Positions 1-8,964 of a stretch of DNA of 64,000 nucleotides are shown here, one piece after another. Source of the DNA: Ruminiclostridium cellobioparum subsp. termitidis CT1112 (lineage in GTDB: Bacteria > Bacillota > Clostridia > Acetivibrionales > DSM-1351). How positions within the stretch are numbered: the first letter of the stretch is position 1; the number at the start of each line of letters is the position of its first letter. The notes below the pieces were generated by a model, which did not search any database, was not told the DNA's origin, and saw only the letters and a list, made by a program, of their open reading frames with translations. The position numbers were made by a program, and so were the translations under genes. The stretch is taken from the NCBI RefSeq assembly GCF_000350485.1, contig NZ_AORV01000020.1, positions 1-64,000 of the forward strand, in the 5' to 3' direction.

Positions 1-40
1 CCGACAAAATGAGGACTCTGCTTTTTTTGTTTTTCTGTAG

Positions 41-442
41 TTAAGCGTTAGCTCCTGTAACAACTTTGTTGTTATATATAAGAACCAAACTGTTGTAATT
101 CTTTATAAATTTTGCAAGTGCAATCAGCGGCCCCAAACCGATCAGGAATGCACCAAGGATTATCCACAGCAGATATGACGATCCCTTCTCCTTTACAGCT
201 ACTCCCTTTGCCATTCCGGAATCGTATAATTTCTGACCCTGCTGATAATACCATATCAACGGATATATACCTCCTGTGAACATGTAAAGTACAAGTGCCA
301 AGCCCGGGCTTGTTTCCGCACTTTCGGCTGCTGTTAATGTATTGATGTCATTGGTCATCTTATAGACAAACACCAATCCATATATTCCGAAAGTTATAAT
401 GCAAAGCCCGATGTAACCCCAAAAAGAACGTTGCTTTAACAT
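41..442 (-). CDS. DUF4234-type small membrane protein
   Basis: A 133-residue protein with about three hydrophobic membrane segments: residues 8-28 (an aromatic segment ending in a GIYGLVF motif), about 50-66, and about 91-112. The pattern of an N-terminal helix with a GIYG turn, followed by 'YKMTNDIN', matches the DUF4234 family of small bacterial membrane proteins. Their biochemical role is unknown. The start is supported by GGAGG seven bases before the ATG. It is transcribed away from the pyrophosphatase gene and has no operon partner in view. No function is assigned beyond membrane location. Confidence 0.7.
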   Translation of the reverse strand: MLKQRSFWGYIGLCIITFGIYGLVFVYKMTNDINTLTAAESAETSPGLALVLYMFTGGIYPLIWYYQQGQKLYDSGMAKGVAVKEKGSSYLLWIILGAFLIGLGPLIALAKFIKNYNSLVLIYNNKVVTGANA

Positions 443-783
443 AATAAAACCTCCATAAAAATTTTTATATAGTTATAAATTGCTATAACTCCATGACAAA
501 TACCGATCTAATTTTACATTTTCTGCAGGCATTACTTTGAAATTATATTTTAAGACAAATATTGTGGTCAATAGGAATATATACTCAAAATAGCACTTAT
601 TGGTACTATATTTCCTTTTAAAAAAATTTTTTTATATTCGTAAAAATTGAAGGATATTCTATAATTTTACCGAATGTATAATATGGTACAATTTTTTCAT
701 ATTACTCCAAACCATTATCTCCGATCAATAATTTTTTTTATAAATGCAATGTAATAAATAAATTATGAAAGGGTGTATGTTTT
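443..783. promoter_or_regulatory. Divergent intergenic region with a small palindrome
   Basis: A 341-bp A+T-rich spacer between two divergent genes, so it must carry promoters in both directions. A 7-bp inverted repeat (AGTTATA at 471-477 and TATAACT at 484-490, six-base spacer) lies about 30 bp upstream of the DUF4234 start, where an operator would sit. Two TATAAT-like hexamers (660-665, 677-682) face the pyrophosphatase, but I see no convincing -35 at the right distance. No riboswitch was recognised. Confidence 0.35.
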
Positions 784-3057
784 ATGTCTGGTCTAAGTAA
801 TGCCACAAGCTTTGAAACTTTTGGAATCTGGTGTGTACTGTTGATTGCCTTTCTGGGATTAGGATATGCACTGATGCTTCGCCGTCAGGTTTTAAAGTAT
901 GACAAGGGTACCGAAAAAATGCAGGAAGTCTGGGGATCCATCAAAGGCGGCGCCGATGCCTATCTTCGCCGGCAGTTGAAATCAATCCTTCCCCTTATTG
1001 CAGTACTTACAGTACTTCTTTTCTTTTCAGTCTACATTGTTCCTCCCAGTGATGAGGCAACAAAAAGGTTTTCAAACTTAAATGCAGACCAAATTAAAAT
1101 TGTAATCGGTTTTGCAAGAGCCATCGCTTTTGTCATGGGTGCGACCTTCTCTTTACTTGTCGGTCAATTCGGTATGAGGATGGCTGTTGAAGGCAATGTC
1201 CGTGTTGCTTCGGCTTCCAGAAGAAGCTTCGGAGAAGCGCTGAAAATAGCATACAGAACCGGTACAATAACAGGTATGCTTACAGATGGCCTGGGCCTGC
1301 TTGGCGGAACACTTATTTTTATCATACTTGGAATAGCTGCACCGGATGCGCTGCTGGGCTTTGGTTTCGGCGGAACGCTGCTGGCGCTGTTTATGAGAGT
1401 CGGCGGAGGTATATATACAAAAGCTGCCGATGTGGGCGCCGACCTGGTGGGTAAAGTGGAAGCCGGCATTCCGGAGGATGACCCCAGAAATGCCGCCGTC
1501 ATAGCCGATCTGGTAGGTGACAATGTCGGTGACTGTGCCGGAATGGCAGCAGATATTTTTGAATCCTATGAAGTTACCATCGTTTCCGGCCTGATTTTAG
1601 GACTTTCGTTATATTCAATCACCGGAGAACTCAAATGGATAATCTTCCCTCTTCTGGTCAGAGGAATAGGAGTTCTTTCTTCAATAATCGGAACTTATCT
1701 TGTAAAAGGCTCCAAAAAGGGTGATGCCCTTAATTCAATAAACAGAGGTTTTTATACCTCGGCAGTGGTAAGTTTGGCATCTTTCGCTATACTGGCAGCC
1801 TTCTATATGAATGAATGGAGAGCTTTCCTTTGTGTTGGTGTGGGTATTTTACTGGCTGTTGCACTGGATGAGGTTACAAAACATTTTACAGATACAACCC
1901 ACCGGCCTGTCAAGGAAATAGCCGGTGCTTCAAAAACCGGTTCGGCCACACTTATCCTGCGCGGACTTGCTGAAGGTTTTGAAAGTGCAGTATGGCAAAC
2001 AGTTGTAATTGCAGTTACCATATTGAGCTCAGTACTTATTTTCTGGGGACACGATGTGCATTATGTCCTGTATGGAGTTGCAATGACAGGTATAGGTATG
2101 CTTACCCTTACCGGAAACAATGTTGCCATGGACTCCTTCGGACCAATTGCCGACAATGCAAATGGTATCGGTGAACTGGCGGGACTGGACAAGGAGTCAA
2201 GAAAAGTTATGGACAGCCTCGACGCTACCGGAAACACAACCAAGGCCATTACCAAGGGTGTTGCCATAGGTTCTGCCGTTATTGCTGCCGTTTCACTGTT
2301 CGGCTCCTTCCTCACCGATGTTTCAAAGATCCAGGTCGGTATGGGTGTTGATAAAACTATATTTGATACAGGTATAAGAATCTCCAGTCCTACCGTTTTC
2401 ATCGGTATGCTGATAGGTGCCTGTATCCCGTGGCTGTTCTCCTCCCTCATAATCAATTCGGTTACAAGGGCGGCCTCTCTTATCGTCAATGAAGTCAGAC
2501 GTCAGTTCAAGATTCCCGGACTTCTCCAGGGCAAGGTAAAGCCGGATTATCAAAAGGCTGTTGATATATGCACCGTAGCAGCTCAAAGAGAATTGCTGGG
2601 ACTGGCAATCATTGCGGTAGTTTCTCCATTGGTAGTAGGTATCCTTCTTGGCGTCGAGGCCCTGGGAGGTTTCCTTGCAGGAGTAATTATTTCAGGTCAG
2701 CTGCTTGCAGTATTCATGGCCAACTCCGGAGGAGCATGGGATAACGCAAAGAAAACCATTGAAGACGGCGCCCATGGCGGAAAGGGCTCGGAGTGCCATA
2801 AGGCGGCTGTTGTCGGAGATACGGTCGGAGATCCTTTGAAGGATACGGCAGGTCCCGCACTCAATCCTATGATAAAGGTTATCAATCTCGTTTCCCTTTT
2901 AGCTGCACCAATACTCATACAGTATAAGAGCACTGATCCGGGTATGCTGGCAGCACTTGTAATCTGTGCCGTATTGATAGTGGGTGCAATTATTTATTCC
3001 AAGAAGGGCGGCTTCAAGAAAACCAAAGCTGCGGATAGTGAAAATATCGCTGCTTGA
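784..3057 (+). CDS. hppA: Membrane-bound H+-translocating pyrophosphatase, K+-independent type
   Basis: Hydrolyses pyrophosphate and uses the energy to move cations across the membrane. The 757-residue length and about 16 hydrophobic helices are normal for the family. The signature substrate-binding region is intact: DVGADLVGKVEAGIPEDD, then NVGDCAGMAADIFESYE, and late GDTVGDPLKDTAGPALNP. The subtype-determining segment reads GNTTKAITKG; lysine and threonine at these two positions are the known hallmark of K+-independent, H+-pumping enzymes, whereas K+-dependent (including Na+-pumping) members have alanine and glycine or alanine. AAAGGGTG precedes the ATG. It appears monocistronic and ends at a strong terminator. 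Anaerobes use this pump to conserve energy from biosynthetic pyrophosphate. Confidence 0.96.
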   Translation: MSGLSNATSFETFGIWCVLLIAFLGLGYALMLRRQVLKYDKGTEKMQEVWGSIKGGADAYLRRQLKSILPLIAVLTVLLFFSVYIVPPSDEATKRFSNLNADQIKIVIGFARAIAFVMGATFSLLVGQFGMRMAVEGNVRVASASRRSFGEALKIAYRTGTITGMLTDGLGLLGGTLIFIILGIAAPDALLGFGFGGTLLALFMRVGGGIYTKAADVGADLVGKVEAGIPEDDPRNAAVIADLVGDNVGDCAGMAADIFESYEVTIVSGLILGLSLYSITGELKWIIFPLLVRGIGVLSSIIGTYLVKGSKKGDALNSINRGFYTSAVVSLASFAILAAFYMNEWRAFLCVGVGILLAVALDEVTKHFTDTTHRPVKEIAGASKTGSATLILRGLAEGFESAVWQTVVIAVTILSSVLIFWGHDVHYVLYGVAMTGIGMLTLTGNNVAMDSFGPIADNANGIGELAGLDKESRKVMDSLDATGNTTKAITKGVAIGSAVIAAVSLFGSFLTDVSKIQVGMGVDKTIFDTGIRISSPTVFIGMLIGACIPWLFSSLIINSVTRAASLIVNEVRRQFKIPGLLQGKVKPDYQKAVDICTVAAQRELLGLAIIAVVSPLVVGILLGVEALGGFLAGVIISGQLLAVFMANSGGAWDNAKKTIEDGAHGGKGSECHKAAVVGDTVGDPLKDTAGPALNPMIKVINLVSLLAAPILIQYKSTDPGMLAALVICAVLIVGAIIYSKKGGFKKTKAADSENIAA

Positions 3058-3065
3058 TTATAAAT

Positions 3066-3107
3066 AAAAAAGATACAAAATCCTTTGACGGATTTTGTAT
3101 CTTTTTT
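3066..3107 (+). terminator. Rho-independent terminator of hppA
   Basis: A perfect 13-bp stem (AGATACAAAATCC / GGATTTTGTATCT) with a six-base loop, extended by an A run upstream and a T run downstream, begins nine bases after the pyrophosphatase stop codon. Confidence 0.9.
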
Positions 3108-3256
3108 ATTTTTTAAGGAAGGAACATCCTGTATTAAATCAATTTAATTATCCTAAACTAGCATTAAAAAGAATTTATGTTTTAATGGACTTATCCGGCT
3201 CACGGTAAGTACCGTAAATGCATACATTTTGTGAGCCAGAAAGGCAAGGATGTTTC

Positions 3257-3442
3257 ATGAGAAATAAAAGAAGAAACGACGGCTATGTTTCACAGAGAAT
3301 AAACAATATTATTAACAGTATCCCAAACAATCCGTTTATAGGCTTCAGCAATACCATCAAACCTATAGATAGAATTGATCAGAATATCGATGATTGGTAT
3401 GAACCGGAGTTTCACACCAATGAAAATCCCTATAAACCATGA
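3257..3442 (+). CDS. Small hypothetical protein
   Basis: A 61-residue polar, N- and P-rich protein starting MRNKRRNDGYVSQ. The ATG chosen has AAGGA six bases upstream. An in-frame upstream ATG (at 3218) has no ribosome-binding site. There are no hydrophobic segments and no recognised domain; the C-terminal half is acidic and aromatic (DDWYEPEF). I do not recognise the family. It stands alone between the pyrophosphatase terminator and the MetY-type gene. It could be a genuine small protein, supported by the ribosome-binding site and good codon structure, but this is modest evidence. Confidence 0.45.
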   Translation: MRNKRRNDGYVSQRINNIINSIPNNPFIGFSNTIKPIDRIDQNIDDWYEPEFHTNENPYKP

Positions 3443-3611
3443 GGGCTGTTGAAGTTATATCCGGGACTGCCGTGTGAAGTTTTGCCACCACTTGCTTTAC
3501 ACTGCAGCCCCATTTGTTTGTACACCAATATTGTTAAAATCACCAATGTATTATAAAATATAAGCTAATGTTAAATTTTAGAACTTTTATTACTTGTGAG
3601 GAGTGATTTCA

Positions 3612-4880
3612 ATGACATGGAAAATAGAAACCAAATGTCTCCAGGAGGGCTATAAACCGGGAAATGGAGAACCGCGTGTTTTACCTGTATATCAAAGTAC
3701 TACATATAAATACGACTCTACTGAGCATGTGGCAAAGTTGTTTGATCTGTCCGTGCCCGGACATATGTACTCAAGAATCAGCAATCCCACTGTGGAATGT
3801 GTAGAAAACAAAATTGCAGCCCTTGAAGGCGGCATTGGCGCAGTATGCACATCCTCGGGCCAGGCTGCCTCTCTTCTGTCCATATTGAATATTTGCAAAG
3901 CCGGTGATCATTTTGTATGCTCCAGCACCATATATGGCGGAACTCTTAACCTCTTCGACAAAAGATTAAGTGAAATGGGCATCAGCATCACCTTTATTGA
4001 CCAGGACGCTTCGGAAGAAGAAATTCAAAAGACATTTCAATACAATACAAAAGCCTTATTCGGCGAATCCATCGCAAATCCCAAAATCAGTGTGCTTGAC
4101 ATTGAGAAATTTGCCAGGATAGCCCATAAGAATAAGGTGCCGCTAATAATAGACAATACTTTTGCTACGCCAATGCTGCTCAGACCTTTTGAATATGGCG
4201 CAGATATCGTAATTCATTCAACTACCAAATACATGGATGGCCATGCCCTGTGTGTCGGCGGCGTCATTGTGGATTCCGGCAATTTCAACTGGGAAAGCGG
4301 CAATTTTCCCGGCCTGACGGAACCAGACGAATCCTATCACGGTATGATTTACACCCGCGACTGCGGCAAGGCTGCTTATATAACCAAAGCCAGGGTTCAG
4401 CTCATAAGGGACTTCGGCTGCTATATGTCGGCCAATAATGCATTCCTGTTGAATATCGGGTTGGAAACCTTGCATTTAAGAATGGAGCGTCACTGCAGGA
4501 ATGCAGAAAAAGTGGCCGGGTTCCTTGCGGGAAGTGACAGGATACTTTCAGTCAGCTATCCTTACCTGAAGGATGACCCATATCATGATATTGCCGGAAA
4601 ATATCTGCCGGAGGGCTGCAGCGGTGTGGTATCGTTCCGTATCAAAGGAGGCAGGGAAGCTGCGGTCAGGTTTATGGACAAGCTGAAGCTGGCCGCCATA
4701 GTAGTTCATGTTGCCGACTGCCGCACAGCAGTTCTCCACCCGGCAAGCTCCACACACAGGCAGCTGTCCGACGAGCAGCTGGTACTGGCAGGCATTGATC
4801 CCGGCCTGATCAGATTTTCGGTAGGTATTGAAAATGTTGAAGATATTATAGAGGATATCCGTCAGGCTCTTGAGGACTAA
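3612..4880 (+). CDS. Cys/Met metabolism PLP enzyme, O-acetylhomoserine sulfhydrylase (MetY)-like
   Basis: A fold-type I PLP enzyme of the trans-sulfuration family, 422 residues, the length usual for O-acetylhomoserine (thiol)-lyase, which makes homocysteine from O-acetylhomoserine and sulfide. Seen in order: an N-terminal substrate-binding stretch (PVYQSTTYKYDS), YSRISNPT, the PLP phosphate-binding SSGQAAS near residue 80, the cofactor-stacking Asp in IIDNTFATP, and the Schiff-base lysine in HSTTKYMDGH at about residue 206. An in-frame GTG lies three codons upstream, but GAGGAG sits eight bases before the ATG used here. Methionine gamma-lyase activity cannot be excluded by sequence alone. No SAM riboswitch is visible upstream; a terminator follows. 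Confidence 0.88.
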   Translation: MTWKIETKCLQEGYKPGNGEPRVLPVYQSTTYKYDSTEHVAKLFDLSVPGHMYSRISNPTVECVENKIAALEGGIGAVCTSSGQAASLLSILNICKAGDHFVCSSTIYGGTLNLFDKRLSEMGISITFIDQDASEEEIQKTFQYNTKALFGESIANPKISVLDIEKFARIAHKNKVPLIIDNTFATPMLLRPFEYGADIVIHSTTKYMDGHALCVGGVIVDSGNFNWESGNFPGLTEPDESYHGMIYTRDCGKAAYITKARVQLIRDFGCYMSANNAFLLNIGLETLHLRMERHCRNAEKVAGFLAGSDRILSVSYPYLKDDPYHDIAGKYLPEGCSGVVSFRIKGGREAAVRFMDKLKLAAIVVHVADCRTAVLHPASSTHRQLSDEQLVLAGIDPGLIRFSVGIENVEDIIEDIRQALED

Positions 4881-4966
4881 AAAAATCCTAGGCTGCTGGA
4901 ATATTAAATGTTATAATCATTTTAGATGTTACAGACCATCAGGAATGCACTAAACTGAAGTGTGAT

Positions 4967-5002
4967 AAAATAAGTTGCAATCAACATTGCAGCTTATTTT
5001 TT
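4967..5002 (+). terminator. Terminator after the MetY-like gene
   Basis: A hairpin with arms AATAAGTTGCAA and TTGCAGCTTATT (one G-U pair), six-base loop, flanked by an A run upstream and a T run downstream; it lies about 90 bp after the stop codon. Confidence 0.75.
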
Positions 5003-5068
5003 GAATTTTGTTTAATTTAGAAATTTGAAGAGTTATCATCTCATTTAAAAATAGGAGTTTAAACTAAA

Positions 5069-6841
5069 ATGCCATTTGACGGAATAGTAACAAAATGTAT
5101 TGTTAATGAATTGAATGATTTGCTGGCCGGAGGCAGAGTAGAAAAAGTATTTCAGCCCGAAGCAGACGAAGTTGTCCTTTTGGTTCGTTCAAAAAGCCAG
5201 AATTACAGGCTGGTTGCAAGTGCAAATGCAAACTACCCCCGCCTTCATATTACGGCTTCACAAAAAGAAAATCCCCAGACCCCTCCTGTTTTCTGCATGC
5301 TCATGAGAAAACACCTGTCAGGCGGCAAGCTGCTGGACATAAGCTTTCATGATTATGAGAGGGTAATTTCCATTAATATTGAATCTGTAAATGAACTGGG
5401 TGATCTGTCTGTAAAAAGAGTTGTAGTTGAAATAATGGGAAAGCACAGTAATATCATTCTGCTCAACAGCGAAGATAAAATAATTGATTCGGTAAAGCAT
5501 GTGGACAGTGATATCAGCAGTGTCAGGGAGGTAATGCCTGCCAGGCCCTACTTCCTCCCTCCCGCTCAGAATAAGGAACTTCCGGAGAATATTGTTCCGG
5601 AACGGGTTTTTGAACATCCATTGGTTTCGGAGGCGAAACATGTTGAAGGCTTATTGTTAAATCTCATAAAAGGGTTCAGTCCCTACACCTGCCGTGAAAT
5701 TTGCCGGGCTGCGGATGTGGCTCCCAAAACACCGGTTGCTGCTTTAAGCCATGCCGACAAGGATAATTTGATTTCAGCTTTAAAAAACTATCTTGCTCGG
5801 ATAAACAACAATGGCTTTGAACCCTGTATAATCTATCAGGATAAAAATTTCCTGAAACCTCTGGACTTCTATTGTTTTGTTCCTGAACAGCCGGCAATAT
5901 ACAAAAAATATGAGCTTTTGTCCGCAGCGCTGGACGAATTTTATTCCCTGCGGGATACAAATGAGCGCCTGACTCAGAAAATGGGCGATATTGTAAAAGT
6001 GATTAAAAACGGTATAGACCGCTGTGAGAAGAAGATTGCCCTTTTCAATGACAAATTGCGCGAGGTTTCAGACAGGGAAAAGCTTCAGCTTTTTGGAGAA
6101 CTGATTACAGCCAATATCTACTGTATTCCCGCAGGCAGTGAAACTGCACGGGTTTTGAATTATTACAGTGAAAATGAAGAATATATTGAAATACCTCTAA
6201 ATGAGTATAAATCCGCCCAGGAAAATGCCCAAAGGTATTTCAAACAGTATACAAAGGCCAAAAGCACCTATTTAAATGCAACCCAACAGTTGAAGGATAC
6301 GTTTTTGGAATTGGAATACCTCCAAAGTGTTCAGACTATGCTGGAGAATTGCAGCAGCAGACAGGAAATTGACGAAATCAGGCAGGAGCTCACAGATCAG
6401 GGATATATCCGGGCATCTGCCAGAAACTCAAAAAAGAAACAGGACAAACCCTCCTCCCCTCTGGATTTTACCTCAAGCGACGGGTTTCAGATACTGGTGG
6501 GCAAAAACAATAAACAAAACGATCTGCTGACTTTAAAGTTGGCGGCTGCAAGCGATATCTGGCTTCACACAAGGAATATTCCAGGCTCACATGTTATAAT
6601 AAGAGCAGAGCGGCGTGAAGTGCCTGACTCAACATTACTGGAAGCTGCTATTTTAGCCGCCTATCACAGCAGTGCAAAAATATCTTCCAATGTACCGGTT
6701 GACTATACCCTTGTCAGGAATGTTAAAAAACCAAACGGAGCCAAACCCGGAATGGTTATTTACGAGAACTTTAAAACAGTTAATGTAACACCCGGGGAAG
6801 AAAAAGTATTTAAAATTACTCAAAATAAAATTAATTTTTAA
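5069..6841 (+). CDS. rqcH: Ribosome quality control protein RqcH (NFACT family, FbpA-like)
   Basis: Bacterial homologue of eukaryotic Rqc2. It binds obstructed 50S subunits carrying peptidyl-tRNA and recruits tRNA-Ala to add C-terminal alanine tails that mark nascent chains for degradation. The 590-residue protein has the NFACT-N domain (starting MPFDGIVTKC, with GGRVEKVFQP and PPVFCMLMRKHL), a long coiled-coil middle (about 290-440) and the C-terminal NFACT-R/DUF814 domain (about 460-570, with DIWLHTRNIPGSHVII). At the positions equivalent to Asp97-Arg98 of the Bacillus protein I count Glu97-Arg98, a conservative change at a residue pair needed for tailing. The aminotransferase downstream starts 23 bp after the stop. 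Confidence 0.93.
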   Translation: MPFDGIVTKCIVNELNDLLAGGRVEKVFQPEADEVVLLVRSKSQNYRLVASANANYPRLHITASQKENPQTPPVFCMLMRKHLSGGKLLDISFHDYERVISINIESVNELGDLSVKRVVVEIMGKHSNIILLNSEDKIIDSVKHVDSDISSVREVMPARPYFLPPAQNKELPENIVPERVFEHPLVSEAKHVEGLLLNLIKGFSPYTCREICRAADVAPKTPVAALSHADKDNLISALKNYLARINNNGFEPCIIYQDKNFLKPLDFYCFVPEQPAIYKKYELLSAALDEFYSLRDTNERLTQKMGDIVKVIKNGIDRCEKKIALFNDKLREVSDREKLQLFGELITANIYCIPAGSETARVLNYYSENEEYIEIPLNEYKSAQENAQRYFKQYTKAKSTYLNATQQLKDTFLELEYLQSVQTMLENCSSRQEIDEIRQELTDQGYIRASARNSKKKQDKPSSPLDFTSSDGFQILVGKNNKQNDLLTLKLAAASDIWLHTRNIPGSHVIIRAERREVPDSTLLEAAILAAYHSSAKISSNVPVDYTLVRNVKKPNGAKPGMVIYENFKTVNVTPGEEKVFKITQNKINF

Positions 6842-6864
6842 AAATACGTTAAGGGGGAATTTGA

Positions 6865-8043
6865 ATGATTTCAAACAAGATCAGCAACAGACTGGCTAAT
6901 TCTTCAATGATACGGGCCATGTTTGAGGAAGGTGCAAGATTAAAAAAAATATACGGAGCAGACAAGGTTTACGATTTTTCTCTTGGAAATCCAGACCCTG
7001 AACCGCCTGCAGAAGTTAAAGCCGCTCTCCGGGAGCTGGCCAATTCCAAAGAGCCGGGTATGCACCTTTATATGAACAATGCGGGTTATACCGAGGTAAG
7101 AGAAACCATAGCCGGTAAAATCAACAGGGAAACCGGACTGCAGCTAACCTTTAACAATGTGGTAATGACTGTGGGAGCCGGCGGAGCTCTTAATATAGTT
7201 TTAAAAACTCTTTTGAATCCTGATGAAGAGGTTATAATTTTTGCACCCTACTTTGTTGAATATACCTCCTACATTGATAATCACGGAGGAAAAGCAGTAA
7301 TAGTAAATACCGATTCAAGGACTTTCTTACCCGATCCTGAATTGTTAAGATCAAAAATCACACCCAATACAAAAGCTATTCTCATCAACACTCCCAACAA
7401 TCCTACAGGGGTTGTTTACGGTGCTGATATTTTAAAGGCTATTGCAAATGTACTTGAGGAAAAAGGAAGAGAATACGGGCATACTATTTATATAATATCT
7501 GACGAACCTTACAGGAAGCTTGCCTATGACGTTAATATACCAAATATATTGACTATATACAGAAACGCTATCATGATTGACTGTTTCAGCAAATCACTTT
7601 CGCTTCCCGGGGAAAGAATGGGTTATATAGCTGCAAATCCGGAGGCAGAAGATATTGATACCCTTATGGGAGGACTTATATACTGCAACAGGGTTCTGGG
7701 ATATGTCAATGCCCCCGCTCTTTTCCAGAAGGTCATAGCAAGGACAATTGATTCCACGGTTGACATCAATATATACAAAGAAAGAAGAGATTTGTTGTAT
7801 AATGGGCTGACAAACCTGGGCTACGAATGTGTGAAACCTGACGGAGCCTTTTATCTGTTCCCCAAATCACTTATTGCCGATGATGTGGAATTTAAAAACA
7901 GAGCAGTCAAGTACAACCTGCTCATAGTTCCGGGCTCAGGATTCGGCTGTCCAGGCCATTTCAGACTGGCTTACTGCGTAAGTCTTGAAACTATAAAAAA
8001 CTCCCTGCCTGCTTTTGAAGCCCTGGCCAAAGAGTTTAAATAA
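6865..8043 (+). CDS. Class I/II pyridoxal-phosphate aminotransferase
   Basis: A 392-residue fold-type I aminotransferase of the aspartate aminotransferase-like group. It shows the FSLGNPDPEPP substrate-arm motif near residue 38, TVGAGGALN for cofactor phosphate binding, NTPNNPTG, SDEPYRKL with the PLP-stacking Asp/Tyr region, the Schiff-base lysine in CFSKSLSLPGERMGY, and a late FRLAYC with the substrate carboxylate-binding Arg. AAGGGGG precedes the ATG by six bases. It probably shares a transcript with rqcH, 23 bp upstream, although no functional link is known. The amino acid substrate cannot be read from the sequence. Confidence 0.9.
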   Translation: MISNKISNRLANSSMIRAMFEEGARLKKIYGADKVYDFSLGNPDPEPPAEVKAALRELANSKEPGMHLYMNNAGYTEVRETIAGKINRETGLQLTFNNVVMTVGAGGALNIVLKTLLNPDEEVIIFAPYFVEYTSYIDNHGGKAVIVNTDSRTFLPDPELLRSKITPNTKAILINTPNNPTGVVYGADILKAIANVLEEKGREYGHTIYIISDEPYRKLAYDVNIPNILTIYRNAIMIDCFSKSLSLPGERMGYIAANPEAEDIDTLMGGLIYCNRVLGYVNAPALFQKVIARTIDSTVDINIYKERRDLLYNGLTNLGYECVKPDGAFYLFPKSLIADDVEFKNRAVKYNLLIVPGSGFGCPGHFRLAYCVSLETIKNSLPAFEALAKEFK

Positions 8044-8453
8044 TTTTTTATGGGTACTCCCTAAAGAACAGAATTCTTTTATAATTTTTGATTAGTCAAT
8101 CCCCTTCACATGAGGGCCTATTTCGAATTAATGTTCTTTAGGGTCAAACCCAAAAAATTTACAATAACAGACGAATTTTAAATTACGCCGGTAATGTCAA
8201 AGGAACCCGGAGTTTTAAACCGAATATGCAGATTAATTTATTGAAACATTGAAGAATGGATAATCAGCATATGTCCTTCCCACGTTGTAAATAACCGCTG
8301 TATTTGTCCTGATTTTGAAAAAGCAAATATCATTGATCTAATATTAGCATTTTTTGCCATGACTTGTAAATCGGCCAACAGCATCCCAGCAAAATTTTAC
8401 ACATTTTAACAATATATTCCACCCACTGCACTCAGGATAACATTTTATGATAA
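8044..8453. other. 410-bp intergenic region containing a 100-nt nested inverted-repeat element
   Basis: The first 110 bp hold a structured element (8052-8151). An 11-bp perfect stem, CCCTAAAGAAC (8059-8069) with GTTCTTTAGGG (8133-8143), is extended outward by GGGT/ACCC. Inside it is a smaller hairpin CCCT...AGGG around 8102-8116. It lies just after the aminotransferase stop and could act as a bidirectional terminator, because the next gene is convergent. The loop is unusually long for that. The remaining 300 bp show no coding potential or recognised motif. Confidence 0.4.
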
Positions 8454-8855
8454 TCAACCCATCTCAGTATAGTTTAAACCCCAGGTCACCGCATATTTAT
8501 CCTTCAGAACTGCGTGATGGGCTCCCCAGAAGGTCTTTTGCAGTTCAAATATAATGATTGCATCCTCTTTGGACAGCTCGGCATATACTTTTTCTATCTG
8601 TTCCCTGGAATCCAGCTCCAAAACCAGTTGTACATTCGTATGCTGGGCCCTTTCACCAAACAAATCAGTGAAGTACATTATGCAGTTTGGAGCAATATGA
8701 AGCTCCGAATGCATTATCTTTCCCTCATGCCCTTTAAACATATCACTGTTATCGGCAGTTTTGACCATTTTTATTTCACCGCCGAATACCGATTTATAAA
8801 ACTCCAGAGCATCCCTGCAATTTTCTACCGATATATTTGGAATTATACTTTTCAT
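8454..8855 (-). CDS. VOC superfamily (PhnB/glyoxalase-like) protein
   Basis: A 133-residue protein made of paired beta-alpha-beta-beta-beta units of the vicinal oxygen chelate fold. The start KSIIPNISVENCRDALEFYKSVFGG is typical of the PhnB-like/3-demethylubiquinone-9 methyltransferase-like branch. It has the usual 'HSELHI' and 'WGAHHAVLKDKYAVTWGLN' strands. GAGGAGGG five bases before the chosen ATG rules out an upstream in-frame start ten codons earlier. Members include resistance and lyase proteins, but most PhnB-like proteins have no known reaction, so no function is claimed. It is monocistronic, convergent with the aminotransferase. Confidence 0.8.
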   Translation of the reverse strand: MKSIIPNISVENCRDALEFYKSVFGGEIKMVKTADNSDMFKGHEGKIMHSELHIAPNCIMYFTDLFGERAQHTNVQLVLELDSREQIEKVYAELSKEDAIIIFELQKTFWGAHHAVLKDKYAVTWGLNYTEMG

Positions 8856-8964
8856 CAATACCCTCCTCTTTATAATTATCAGCAAATCAACTATATATTA
8901 TGGTATATATTTTCGTTATATATTTCGTATTTTTTGATCTTCATTATATCTTTTCTTCAGCCGT

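Noticed and set aside
1164-1523. Long open frame antisense to the pyrophosphatase gene
   Set aside because: It mirrors the codon pattern of a highly conserved gene on the other strand and has no domain or ribosome-binding site. Other antisense open frames over conserved genes were dropped for the same reason.
3202-3215. Small palindrome ACGGTA-AG-TACCGT
   Set aside because: Only six base pairs per arm, with no link to a clear promoter; too weak to call an operator.
3443-3611. Possible SAM (S-box) riboswitch upstream of the MetY-like gene
   Set aside because: The spacer is only about 170 bp, with none of the conserved S-box strings and no terminator hairpin.
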